NCBI RefSeq assembly: GCF_018860525.1
Contig: NZ_JAHKPM010000025.1
Location: 1 to 64,000 of the forward strand
Source: Vibrio hepatarius
GTDB taxonomy: Bacteria; Pseudomonadota; Gammaproteobacteria; Enterobacterales; Vibrionaceae
DNA: 64,000 nt
Direction: 5' to 3'
In this document: one piece after another, positions 1 through 7,250 of the stretch
How the letters are laid out: every line of letters begins with the position of its first letter
Numbering within the stretch: position 1 is the first letter of the stretch
Notes under the pieces: model-generated
What the model was told of the DNA's origin: nothing
Seen by the model: the letters and a program-made list of their open reading frames with translations, nothing else
Database searches by the model: none
Position numbers and translations under genes: made by a program

Positions 1-758
1 ATAGGGAGTTGAACGCTACGTTTAGACAGCATGGCAAATGAGCCATCAAGCTTTTTAAATAGGCCCGCACGTTCAGAAACAAAGGTTCCGTAGTTGACCC
101 CGCCTGTTCTGCTTGCCATCGCTACTTGAGAAGCGTACAAATCATTTATTTCTAAAAGCACGCCTTGGATGTTTTTCATATTTTGCTCAACAAGTGCCGA
201 TGTAGTCCCTACACCTGTCGCTACTTGAGCATAATAGTCGCTAGGTAAACCATCTGATTTAATTCGCTCTTCCAACTGATAAGAAAACAATTCAAAGTGA
301 CGGTTCAGGGTATCAACTTCCTCATCCAGAAGCTTTCCTAATTCTTTACTGGCAATCTTTGCTTGCTCAAGCCACTCATCAAGCAGCTTCTTATCTTCTG
401 GTGTTTTCGGCTTTGTTGTCGGAAGAAGCACAATCTCACCCTCTCGAACAGGCTCGTTAAGGTGTGAATTACAGCTTTTGATATACTGCTTTTGATCTTC
501 CTTAGTTTCAGCAGTAAACAAACTTGCTCATAAAGCCTCTTGAAGTTGAGTAGTTGGCGACTGCAACCAGCCAAGTTCAAAAACTCGTGCTGCTTTTTCG
601 CGCTCAGCAATAACCCGTTCACGGTTCTCAGCCCAACGTTTCTCATCCTTCTCTGTATAGGTTAATTCTTCTCTGCGCTGTTGCCGGTGACGTGCCGCTC
701 TTTCTCTTGTGGTTTCTTGCCTTTCTTCAGGGGCATATGGGAAAGATTTATACCGCAT
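1..758 (-). pseudogene. Large hypothetical protein, N-terminal part, interrupted by an in-frame TGA and cut by the window edge
   Basis: An ATG at 758 opens a 76-codon frame that ends at a TGA (528-530). The same frame then continues without another stop for 175 codons to the left edge, so about 250 residues form one frame with one nonsense codon. The first 76 residues are highly charged (many R, E, K, Q). The part after the stop is a soluble, mostly helical-looking sequence with motifs such as NSHLNEPVREGEIVLLP and RTGGVNYGTFVSERAGLFKK. I do not recognise the family with confidence. The style is reminiscent of N-terminal regions of large secreted or contact-dependent toxins, which is only an impression. 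The TGA may be a real mutation, a base error, or the true end of a small first gene, although no good start follows it directly. Confidence 0.5.
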
Positions 759-1076
759 ATAAGTTCGCTTATAGAAAAAATAAAAGGGATGATACCAATA
801 GTTTCAGCTAGTTATCATACCTAATAAAGCATTTTGATGCATTAACCAACGAAATAGTCATTTTGACTACTGAAACGCTCAAAGTAACGCTTTGCATTCG
901 GTTTTAAAGAGTAAATATTGGTAGAGGTAGTAAGCGTTAACATAACCAGAGTGGGTTCTGATTATGACTTTTGGACAGAACGTTGTTAGTTAATTTTATA
1001 AATTGCTAAATGAGAGATAACTAAAAATATGGCAGTTGATAGCTTGATATCCATATTAATGGTGCTGATGAATTTG
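759..1076. other. Intergenic region, no gene seen
   Basis: This gap of about 320 bases lies between the interrupted gene at the left edge and the next membrane protein, both on the minus strand. It is AT-rich and has no frame I can support. It should contain the promoter for the minus-strand frame starting at 758, but I see no clear -35/-10 pair and no strong terminator. Confidence 0.4.
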
Positions 1077-1712
1077 TTATACACCTTTTGAACCAACGTA
1101 TATACCATTATCGTGTGACGCGTTTTCATAACGTTTAATATTTATGATTATGTATTTAATACTCTCTTCATCATCACCCAAATTCTTAGATAGCCTTACC
1201 ATGAAAAACACGATACGAGACCACGCTTTGAAGTGATCATCTGTTAACTCGGATGCTACAGGAAGCAAATTACCAAAAGTATTTAGTTCAATGTCACATT
1301 GAGCTTTGATTGCGTCTATCTCTTGAGTTGCTAAACCATTTTCTTTAATAAATTCGAACAAACTGTCTAAGTACTCAATGTTCTGTGTATGTTCTTCACC
1401 ATAAAAAGCACCTACACGATATTTACGAGGTAATGTTTTAAAACCGTGTCGTAAGAAAAAAATTAGGTACTCGCGCAAGCGCTTCTCTTTTACAATTAAA
1501 AGCTGTATTCGGTTTTGTTCCTGCCAGCGATCTATGATGAACAATATAATGCAAAGCTCGAACAACATTCCTGTGAGTTCTGGCAAAAGATTTTCCGAAA
1601 AATACTCTGCTGAATCATTTATATAGAATCCAACTTGGATACATACTAGTAGTAGGATAAAAACTACAATAGTAAATGTTCCTTGTTTAGTATTGCCCGG
1701 TATCCAGTTCAT
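1077..1712 (-). CDS. Hypothetical membrane protein with two N-terminal membrane segments
   Basis: This is 211 residues from the ATG at 1712. The frame could extend upstream to a TTG at 1790, but the ATG has an AGAGGA-type site upstream and begins a sensible membrane protein (MNWIPGN). Two hydrophobic stretches follow (about residues 13-31 and 45-60), with a short polar loop between them and then a long cytosolic-looking tail rich in charged residues, ending in KRYENASHDNGIYVGSKGV. I recognise no catalytic motif or named family. The gene upstream on the same strand (1837-2487) also encodes a protein with an N-terminal membrane anchor, and 124 bases separate them, so they could be co-transcribed. 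The function is unknown. Confidence 0.6.
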   Translation of the reverse strand: MNWIPGNTKQGTFTIVVFILLLVCIQVGFYINDSAEYFSENLLPELTGMLFELCIILFIIDRWQEQNRIQLLIVKEKRLREYLIFFLRHGFKTLPRKYRVGAFYGEEHTQNIEYLDSLFEFIKENGLATQEIDAIKAQCDIELNTFGNLLPVASELTDDHFKAWSRIVFFMVRLSKNLGDDEESIKYIIINIKRYENASHDNGIYVGSKGV

Positions 1713-1836
1713 TCTTTGTAATTTTCCTCTGACAACGCACAGCACAGATAATATTCTTGAATTGATTGCTTTACGAAACCTATTACACAAGTGGATATTT
1801 ATCCAACCTTACCGCTTATATATTTTTCACTTTTTA

Positions 1837-2487
1837 TCAATCAGTTAGTTGAGCTGATTTATTAGAAATTACCTTAAGAAAATCCTCGATATTAGCTTCT
1901 TTTTCAGGCTTCTCCTTTATATGTGCATAATAAGTTTGCTGATCTGGCCCCCAATCAAAGTAAAGACCTCTATTCGGTTGTGACAGGCTTTCTGCTTGTG
2001 ATTCGCTAACCACTAAACTTATTTCTGATAGCTTCTCTGGCATTGGGTTACCTACAAGTTTGGCAAAAACCATAAGACGGTAAGAGCCTGCTAGGAAGAC
2101 AAAATCTACACCATCTGCTGGCAATAGAAAGTGATGATCGAATGTTACACCCTCTTGCGGAACATAAAGACCGCTACCTCGTTTTAACTCACCTTTATCG
2201 CCATATACCCAAATGTTGAAATTTTGTTTAGACTCGTGTCGTTGTAAAGATACATGGATGCTCTCTATTACTTGGCCTCGTTTTGCAGTACTAAAGAGTA
2301 ATGTTCGCAAGTAAACTTTATTTTTTCCACTGTCAAAAAGAGAACCATCAGGACCCAAAAAAATCACTGTTGGCTGCGACATCAACAGCTTTCCTTTTCT
2401 AAAGAAGGTAAGCCAGGCAGTTACCCCAGATACGATTAAAGCGATACACGAAAATACCAAACTAAGCACATATAACTCTTGATTCAT
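1837..2487 (-). CDS. Hypothetical membrane-anchored protein
   Basis: This 216-residue protein starts at ATG 2487. One hydrophobic segment lies near the N-terminus (about residues 7-28, LSLVFSCIALIVSGVTAWL), followed by a basic FFRKGK turn. The rest is a soluble domain that appears beta-rich (for example KVYLRTLLFSTAKRGQVIESIHVSL), suggesting a single-pass protein with its soluble domain in the cytosol by the positive-inside rule. I recognise no family. It lies upstream of a second unknown membrane protein on the same strand and downstream of a broken LysR gene, in the accessory part of the window. Confidence 0.6.
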   Translation of the reverse strand: MNQELYVLSLVFSCIALIVSGVTAWLTFFRKGKLLMSQPTVIFLGPDGSLFDSGKNKVYLRTLLFSTAKRGQVIESIHVSLQRHESKQNFNIWVYGDKGELKRGSGLYVPQEGVTFDHHFLLPADGVDFVFLAGSYRLMVFAKLVGNPMPEKLSEISLVVSESQAESLSQPNRGLYFDWGPDQQTYYAHIKEKPEKEANIEDFLKVISNKSAQLTD

Positions 2488-2702
2488 AAGATGAGACCAA
2501 AGTAATCAACCAGTCACATATTGAGTTATTAGAAAAGCTAGGTCAAATAACAGTGGTTAGAAATGTTACAATCAACGACTCTACGCAGAAAGGGGCAAAA
2601 ACACTCCAGTCCCAAAATCTAATCTTTGATCCATTCCCCCAGCATCAATATGCTAGCCAAGATAAATGAAAGCCATTAGCAGCAAAAACGTATCGATGGG
2701 TG

Positions 2703-3059
2703 TTATTTCGCGGCAAACAGGCCGTTTCTTTCGGACTCGGTTGGAGCACAGGAGCGCAGGCTGGTTTGCAGCCAATGAGTGAACTTTTGCTCTGCTTCAT
2801 CAGGTGTTTTCTCTAAGCCAAGCAAAATGTATTTATGGCCAAATAAACCAAACCCAAATGGGGCGACTAAATTCCCCCTTTTTATATCATCAACCACAAG
2901 CGGATAAGAACCTAACGCTGCACCAAGGCCTTCTACCGCAGCTTGAAAACAAAAATAGAAATGCGCATAAGATTGGTGAACATTGTTTAACAGATGAGAG
3001 TAGCCATTGCAGGATAACCACTTCTCCAGGTTAAATTTAGGGCATACACCAATAGAACT
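2703..3059 (-). pseudogene. C-terminal remnant of a LysR-family transcriptional regulator (GcvA-like)
   Basis: The minus-strand frame is open from a stop at 3060-3062 down to a stop at 2703-2705, 118 codons. Only the last 64 residues follow an ATG, but the homology-like sequence begins before it. The part with FQAAVEGLGAALGSYPLVVDD, GNLVAPFGF and a terminal HWLQTSLRS matches the end of the LysR substrate-binding domain, where 'QAAV.GLG.ALG..PLV.DDL..G.LV.PF' is characteristic. The DNA-binding N-terminus and most of the effector domain are missing. No helix-turn-helix is encoded upstream, because a different gene on the opposite strand begins at 3143. It is a decayed fragment, probably not functional. 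Confidence 0.75.
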
Positions 3060-3070
3060 TTAGCGGGCAA

Positions 3071-3109
3071 CACTCTTCTATTGACTCAAAGAGTGCTAGC
3101 CATTACTTT
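3071..3109 (+). promoter_or_regulatory. Candidate promoter with an inverted repeat over the -35 for the short LuxR-like gene
   Basis: TTGACT (3081-3086) is separated by 17 bases from TACTTT (3104-3109), a reasonable sigma70-type promoter ending about 34 bases before the ATG at 3143. An inverted repeat, CACTCTT (3071-3077) and AAGAGTG (3089-3095), brackets the -35 hexamer and could be an operator. This is inferred from sequence alone. Confidence 0.35.
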
Positions 3110-3142
3110 CTCTTCCTGTAAGAGACTGAATTTAAGATAATT

Positions 3143-3595
3143 ATGAGTATCACTACAAAAATTAACAACAAAATAAAGGTGGAAGACTTATATCTTTCGC
3201 TAAAACTTACCAATGGGGAACAAAGCCAGATTATCTCCAATATGCCTTGCGCTTACAAAGACATCTATTACCAAAATCAATACGATAAAATTGATGACAC
3301 GTTTGATTTCACTGAGCAAAACCCTGGCCGAGTTTGTTATCCAAATGAATTGGGGGAATATACCTCAAACTACATTAAAAAAATGGCAGGCCACGGATAC
3401 TACAACCTTTTTTCCTTTTCATTGAGTCATAGAAACCAGTCTATCTCATGTATTGTCACCGTCCCATGGAAACCGCACGATAATCAACTTCATTTTAGTG
3501 AATTGAGAGACAAAGTGATAAACTCGACGAAAACTATAATACGTGAATTTAGTCAATATCCCGAGTTAGCTGATATAGACTTAGCACTTAGCTAA
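3143..3595 (+). CDS. LuxR-like autoinducer-binding-domain protein without a DNA-binding domain
   Basis: This 150-residue protein resembles the N-terminal domain of the LuxR-type regulator encoded convergently at 3592-4332. Shared features are a DLY start, ISN(M/L)P (residues 31-35), K-x-IY with Tyr42, an ID pair at 50-51, and L-x-F-x-E followed by (R/K)DK (116-124). The spacing between the first and last of these is nearly the same in both proteins (85 and 82 residues). In classical LuxR proteins the ID is followed by Pro; here it is Asp52. No helix-turn-helix follows and the frame stops at 3593-3595, overlapping the stop of the facing gene by four bases. It may bind a ligand, form heterodimers with the neighbour, or be a truncated duplicate. 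The role is inferred. Confidence 0.55.
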   Translation: MSITTKINNKIKVEDLYLSLKLTNGEQSQIISNMPCAYKDIYYQNQYDKIDDTFDFTEQNPGRVCYPNELGEYTSNYIKKMAGHGYYNLFSFSLSHRNQSISCIVTVPWKPHDNQLHFSELRDKVINSTKTIIREFSQYPELADIDLALS

Positions 3596-4332
3596 GCTAT
3601 CCAACCAAGATTGATAGCTTTTATCGCTGCATCGATGGTTTTTTTTGCCCCTAACTTTAGGCGCGCATTTTTAAGGTTACTATGTACGGTAGATACTTTA
3701 TATCCAGTAATCTTAGATATTTCTGTCACGTCTATCCCATCTTTTGCTAGAGATAAGCATGACAGTTCTCCATAATTGGGCTTTTCAATAGGGCTATCAT
3801 TAAAGAGCTGTCCTGCGATTGTCTCTGGATTCAAAATAAGTGGGGACAACTTTACTTCTTCCATTTCTACCGAGATTTCATGAATGTACTTCTTAAGCAT
3901 GTACTTTGAAAATTTAATCACAGCTTTATCTTTAACCTCATTGAAATACAAACTACCTTCCTGACAAAAACTCCCCAGAACAAACGAAACCTTCATCGAA
4001 CCAACAATCGATGACCTAGCATATAAATTATTGATATTGAAACATTTTCCTAATTTTTCGTTAAACTCCACTTCTTGAGGGTCTCTATTATTTTTAGTCA
4101 TAAACACCCCTTCCTTATCGTTATTCAACATAGGGTCGATAAGGTATAAGTTCTCCTTTCTATATATTTTCTTTACATCTGAAGGCAAATTTGAAATCAC
4201 CGATACATTTCTATTGCTTTCAATATATAAGCTGTATAGGTCAATATTTATTTTTTCTTTCAGTGACTCACAATCAGATTTTATTGCTGAATCTTTTCTG
4301 AGCGATAGTTCTGAATTCGACTTTGATTTCAT
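3592..4332 (-). CDS. LuxR-type transcriptional regulator (solo, no synthase nearby)
   Basis: This 246-residue protein has the LuxR layout. The N-terminal part resembles the autoinducer-binding domain: ISNLP at 46-50, Tyr57, and the Asp66-Pro67 pair that in TraR/LuxR contacts the lactone amide. The C-terminal part (about 187-244) is a LuxR-type helix-turn-helix, with ELSCLSLAKDG, ITGYKVSTVHSNLKNARLKLGA and AINLGWI matching the family consensus. The Trp normally four residues before that Tyr is Val53, so the ligand pocket may be altered. No luxI-type synthase lies in the window, hence 'solo'. It converges on a shorter paralogue with a four-base overlap of stops. A 12-base palindrome lies about 48 bases upstream of its start and may be an autoregulatory site. 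The ligand and targets are unknown. Confidence 0.75.
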   Translation of the reverse strand: MKSKSNSELSLRKDSAIKSDCESLKEKINIDLYSLYIESNRNVSVISNLPSDVKKIYRKENLYLIDPMLNNDKEGVFMTKNNRDPQEVEFNEKLGKCFNINNLYARSSIVGSMKVSFVLGSFCQEGSLYFNEVKDKAVIKFSKYMLKKYIHEISVEMEEVKLSPLILNPETIAGQLFNDSPIEKPNYGELSCLSLAKDGIDVTEISKITGYKVSTVHSNLKNARLKLGAKKTIDAAIKAINLGWIA

Positions 4333-4379
4333 TGAGTTAACAACTTAATTATTCGGTTTGTGGATATGTACCAATCAAC

Positions 4380-4391
4380 CCTAAATTTAGG
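4380..4391. promoter_or_regulatory. Perfect 12-base palindrome upstream of the LuxR-type gene
   Basis: CCTAAATTTAGG is self-complementary and lies 47-59 bases upstream of the ATG at 4332. LuxR-type regulators bind dyad 'lux boxes' near -40 and often regulate themselves, so this is a candidate operator. It does not match the canonical lux-box sequence, so the assignment is inference from position and symmetry. Confidence 0.35.
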
Positions 4392-4512
4392 ATTTTTGTA
4401 TAAACAGCTTTAACTTACCCTAAGTTCTTACTACTTCGGGCTGTTCCTAAAATAGTACCGGGGTAAGCTCCAAGCCAAATTGTACTATTATCTATAACCT
4501 TCCTAGGTAAAT

Positions 4513-4544
4513 GCCTCACAATTCTTTTGTGAGGCAAGCTTTTT
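4513..4544 (+). terminator. Rho-independent terminator not assigned to any known gene
   Basis: A perfect 9-base stem GCCTCACAA/TTGTGAGGC with a 5-base loop is followed by AAGC and a T5 tract on the plus strand. No plus-strand gene ends near it; the nearest, at 3595, is over 900 bases upstream beyond a minus-strand gene. It may end a small RNA or be a relic. Confidence 0.65.
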
Positions 4545-4885
4545 AGCTAATTTGTCCGTAGCTCAGCTGCCTTGTTAGATGATGGTTTCCATAATGTATC
4601 TCAAAAAGCACTGTATCTATTAATTATTATAAAAATCAGAATGTTATTAACATCATCTAACTTGATAATACTAAAGAAGATGTTAACAATACATAAGCTT
4701 TAGTACCCGAAAACTAAAAGAAGTTTATAATGACTCAGCCAACTGGACTCAGGAAAAATGTTGTTAACAAAAGAAATACTAATTCAATGGTGCTATCTGC
4801 CACTGAGTGATATAGGCTAAATCCTTTATTGAGGAAAAACGCCCCCCTACAGATTTCAAGTGTACAAATCCTCAAATACATAAAA

Positions 4886-4913
4886 GCCCCTAAACGCCAA
4901 AGCGTTTAGGGGC
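4886..4913 (-). terminator. Terminator of the AbgT-family transporter gene
   Basis: A perfect 12-base stem (GCCCCTAAACGC paired with its complement) and a 4-base loop are followed on the minus strand by TTTTA. It lies 31 bases beyond the stop codon of the transporter gene. Confidence 0.85.
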
Positions 4914-4944
4914 TAAATCGATTAAAGGTTTGGACTTTATATGG

Positions 4945-6537
4945 TTACGGCGTGTAGTAGGTTGCCGCGCCCGGGCCAACAGGTAGGCCAAACACAAATA
5001 CCCATAGATAAAAGAGTAGGCTCCAGCCGACGATAAAACACAGTGAGTAAGGCAGCATAGTGGCGATTAGGGTGCCAATACCAAGGTTTTTCATATAGCG
5101 CGTCGCTACCGCCAGAATAAGAGCGAAGTAGCTCATCATAGGCGTGATAATATTGGTGGTCGAATCACCAATACGATACGCCGCTTGAATGGTTTCTGGC
5201 GCGTAGCCAACCAGCATCAGCATAGGCACAAAGATAGGCGCAGTCACTGCCCACTGAGCCGAAGCAGAGCCAATCATCAAGTTGATAAAGCCGCACATCA
5301 AAATAAAGGCAAAAAACAGCATAGGCCCTGTTAAACCAATTTCTTGCAAAAAGGTGGCACCCGACACAGCAAATACTTGACCAAAGTTTGTCCACTTGAA
5401 AAATGCGACAAACTGGGCGGCGAAAAACACCAGTACAATATACGTGCCCATTGAAGACATCGACTTTGACATGGCATCAATCACATCACGGTCAGTTTTC
5501 ATTGTGCCGACAACTTTGCCGTAAACCAGCCCTGGAATAGCAAAAAAGACAAAGATAAAGGCGACGATACTTTTCAAAAATGGTGAACCCGCCACAGTGC
5601 CTGCATCAGAGCGTAAAATGCCATCGGCCGGCACTATGGTCCAAGCGAGCAAAGCACACAGAACCAAAAGTGCAATACCGGCGCATTTCATGCCTTTTTT
5701 CTCAATCTCTGCTAGCTTACCCATTGAATCTTGGGATAAATCTTCTGACGCTTCGTCTTCGTTGTATTTTCCCAATTTGGGCTCAACAATCTTTTCCGTT
5801 ACAAAAGCGCCCATGGCCGCGATAAAGAAGGTTGAAACAAACATGAAGTACCAGTTGACTTCAGGACCAACCGTATAGCTTGGGTCAATCAGCTGCGCCG
5901 CCGTTTCCGTGATCCCTGACAGCAATGGATCCACAGTACCAATCAGCAAGTTGGCAGAATAACCGCCAGAGACACCGGCAAAGGCCGCCGCAAGACCAGC
6001 TAGAGGGTGTCGCCCCAAAGAATGAAAGAGCATAGCTGCAAGAGGAATAAGGACAACATAACCAAGCTCTGAAGCTGTATTAGAGATAATACCCGCAAAG
6101 ACAACGGTGACGGTGACCATGCGCTTTGAAGCGCCCATCACCATACCGCGCATCACAGCAGAAAGTAGTCCTGAGTATTCAGCAATTGCAACACCCAATA
6201 GCGCAACGAGAACGGTTCCAAGCGGCGCAAAGCCAACAAAGTTTTTCACTAAATTGGTGACAATTAGCTCTAGGCCATCGGCATTAAGCAGACTCACTGC
6301 GTGAATCATGCCGTCAGCGGCTCGCCCTTTTACACCTTCAGGTCTTGGGTCAATAACAGAAAGTTCAAAATATCCAGCAATGCCTGATGCTACTAATATA
6401 GTGGCACAAAGTATCACAAACAATGTGATGGGGTGAGGCAGTAGATTCCCTAAGTACTCAACCATATCTAAAAAGCGTGTGAATATAGGCTTTTTAGGCG
6501 AGTTAGGTGTAGGTGTAACTGAAGCAGACGACGTCAT
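4945..6537 (-). CDS. AbgT-family transporter (p-aminobenzoyl-glutamate transporter family)
   Basis: This inner-membrane protein has 530 residues. The ATG at 6537 is preceded by AAGGAGAG at good spacing, so I prefer it over the in-frame start at 6588. The protein starts with a short polar tail rich in Ser, Thr and Pro, then many membrane segments with family-like stretches such as PHPITLFVILC, SNTASELGYVVLIPLAA, FAGVSGGYSANLLIGTVDPLLSG and GDSTTNIITPMMSYFALI. AbgT members import p-aminobenzoyl-glutamate in E. coli, while others (MtrF, YdaH) have been described as sulfonamide/antimetabolite exporters. The sequence does not tell which applies. It stands alone, with its own strong terminator. Confidence 0.88.
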   Translation of the reverse strand: MTSSASVTPTPNSPKKPIFTRFLDMVEYLGNLLPHPITLFVILCATILVASGIAGYFELSVIDPRPEGVKGRAADGMIHAVSLLNADGLELIVTNLVKNFVGFAPLGTVLVALLGVAIAEYSGLLSAVMRGMVMGASKRMVTVTVVFAGIISNTASELGYVVLIPLAAMLFHSLGRHPLAGLAAAFAGVSGGYSANLLIGTVDPLLSGITETAAQLIDPSYTVGPEVNWYFMFVSTFFIAAMGAFVTEKIVEPKLGKYNEDEASEDLSQDSMGKLAEIEKKGMKCAGIALLVLCALLAWTIVPADGILRSDAGTVAGSPFLKSIVAFIFVFFAIPGLVYGKVVGTMKTDRDVIDAMSKSMSSMGTYIVLVFFAAQFVAFFKWTNFGQVFAVSGATFLQEIGLTGPMLFFAFILMCGFINLMIGSASAQWAVTAPIFVPMLMLVGYAPETIQAAYRIGDSTTNIITPMMSYFALILAVATRYMKNLGIGTLIATMLPYSLCFIVGWSLLFYLWVFVFGLPVGPGAATYYTP

Positions 6538-6748
6538 CTGTTCTCTCCTTGTAAGTAGCTCCTGCGTTTTGTAACAATTTATCAACAAAACCTGCGCAGG
6601 TTACTCGACAAAGAAATCCATTAAAAGTCGTAAATGTAACAAGTTGTTAGCCTGATCATTATATTTTTGCGAATAAAGCTCAAAGCTAGTGACATCACCC
6701 ATATAAAAATAAAAACAATATTATCAATTACATGGGTGCATTTATTAA

Positions 6749-6874
6749 TTAACGCTGAACCGCTTTAAAGCGCGGGTTAGCTTTGCAAATCACATACAGC
6801 CGCCCTTTTCTCTTTACAATTTGGCAATCAGGATGGCGATTTTTTGCACTCTTGAGAGATTTTAGTACTTTCAT
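6749..6874 (-). CDS. rpmJ2: Ribosomal protein L36 type B (zinc-independent paralogue)
   Basis: A 41-residue protein starts [20 protein letters not shown] and ends [17 protein letters not shown], the pattern of the YkgO/L36B family. It lacks the four-ligand zinc ribbon of ordinary L36 and keeps only two cysteines. It follows the L31B gene with no gap (TAA directly followed by ATG), so the two are translated from one message. In zinc shortage such paralogues replace the zinc-containing L36 and release zinc. The C-terminus is a little shorter than in many homologues I remember. Confidence 0.9.
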   Translation of the reverse strand: MKVLKSLKSAKNRHPDCQIVKRKGRLYVICKANPRFKAVQR

Positions 6875-7135
6875 TTACTCGTCTCCTTTAGCAAATTGTC
6901 CAAAGCGACGTTTAAAGTTAGCCACTCGACCTTCCTGATGAATAACACGTTGCTTACCAGTATAAAAAGGGTGTGATTTAGATGAAACCTCAATAGTAAA
7001 ATAGGGATAGGTGTTCCCATCTTGCCATTCAATCGTACGATCCGTTTTTAAGGTCGACCCAATTAAAAAATATTCATCAATACTGGTATCATGAAATACC
7101 ACGGTTCTGTATTCAGGGTGAATGTTATCTTGCAT
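6875..7135 (-). CDS. rpmE2: Ribosomal protein L31 type B (zinc-independent paralogue)
   Basis: This is 86 residues from the ATG at 7135, preceded by GGAGGAGT. The longer frame from 7174 runs through the Zur-like site and is not a likely start. The sequence [18 protein letters not shown], the [12 protein letters not shown] motif and the final RFGQF are typical of YkgM/L31B. It lacks the CxxC pairs that bind zinc in ordinary L31. Together with the adjacent L36B it forms the classical zinc-sparing pair, expressed when the Zur repressor leaves its site under low zinc. The Zur-like palindrome at 7157-7170 supports this. Confidence 0.95.
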   Translation of the reverse strand: MQDNIHPEYRTVVFHDTSIDEYFLIGSTLKTDRTIEWQDGNTYPYFTIEVSSKSHPFYTGKQRVIHQEGRVANFKRRFGQFAKGDE

Positions 7136-7156
7136 AAATACTCCTCCACTCATAAG

Positions 7157-7170
7157 TATGTTATAACATA
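7157..7170 (-). promoter_or_regulatory. Zur-type operator of rpmE2-rpmJ2
   Basis: TATGTTATAACATA is a perfect 14-base palindrome whose core matches the ATGTTATA-N-TATAACAT type of Zur box known upstream of ykgM genes. It ends 22 bases before the rpmE2 start. A plausible promoter, TTGATA-N17-TGTTAT, read on the minus strand overlaps it, so a bound repressor would block transcription. Confidence 0.75.
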
Positions 7171-7250
7171 ACAAATGATAACGACTATCAACAAGTATTA
7201 CTAGTGTTTTTGTGGTACTTTTATTGCCCCCCTTGCCCTGAGAGAAAAAT

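Larger units (their letters stand above)
4333..4885. other. Repeat-rich intergenic region without a recognisable gene
   Basis: About 550 bases carry no supportable frame but show unusual structure. There is a 12-base palindrome (4380-4391), an 8-base inverted repeat AATAGTAC/GTACTATT (4451-4458 and 4482-4489), and a terminator (4513-4544). An 11-base inverted repeat GTTAGATGATG/CATCATCTAAC lies at 4574-4584 and 4651-4661, and an 8-base one, TTAACATC/GATGTTAA, at 4647-4654 and 4679-4686. The last two share CATC at 4651-4654, so their hairpins are mutually exclusive. A small RNA ending at the terminator is possible, but I could not find a convincing promoter. Confidence 0.45.

Noticed and set aside
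930..1000. GCGTTAAC and GTTGTTAG elements resembling superintegron attC ends
   Set aside because: No paired inner sites or extended imperfect dyad of attC type was found, and no array of cassettes surrounds it.
1713..1790. N-terminal extension of the first membrane protein from a TTG
   Set aside because: The ATG at 1712 has a better upstream site, and the extension is basic without a clear role.
4451..4489. A Qrr-like quorum-sensing small RNA before the terminator
   Set aside because: The conserved Qrr core I remember is not present and no sigma-54 promoter is seen.
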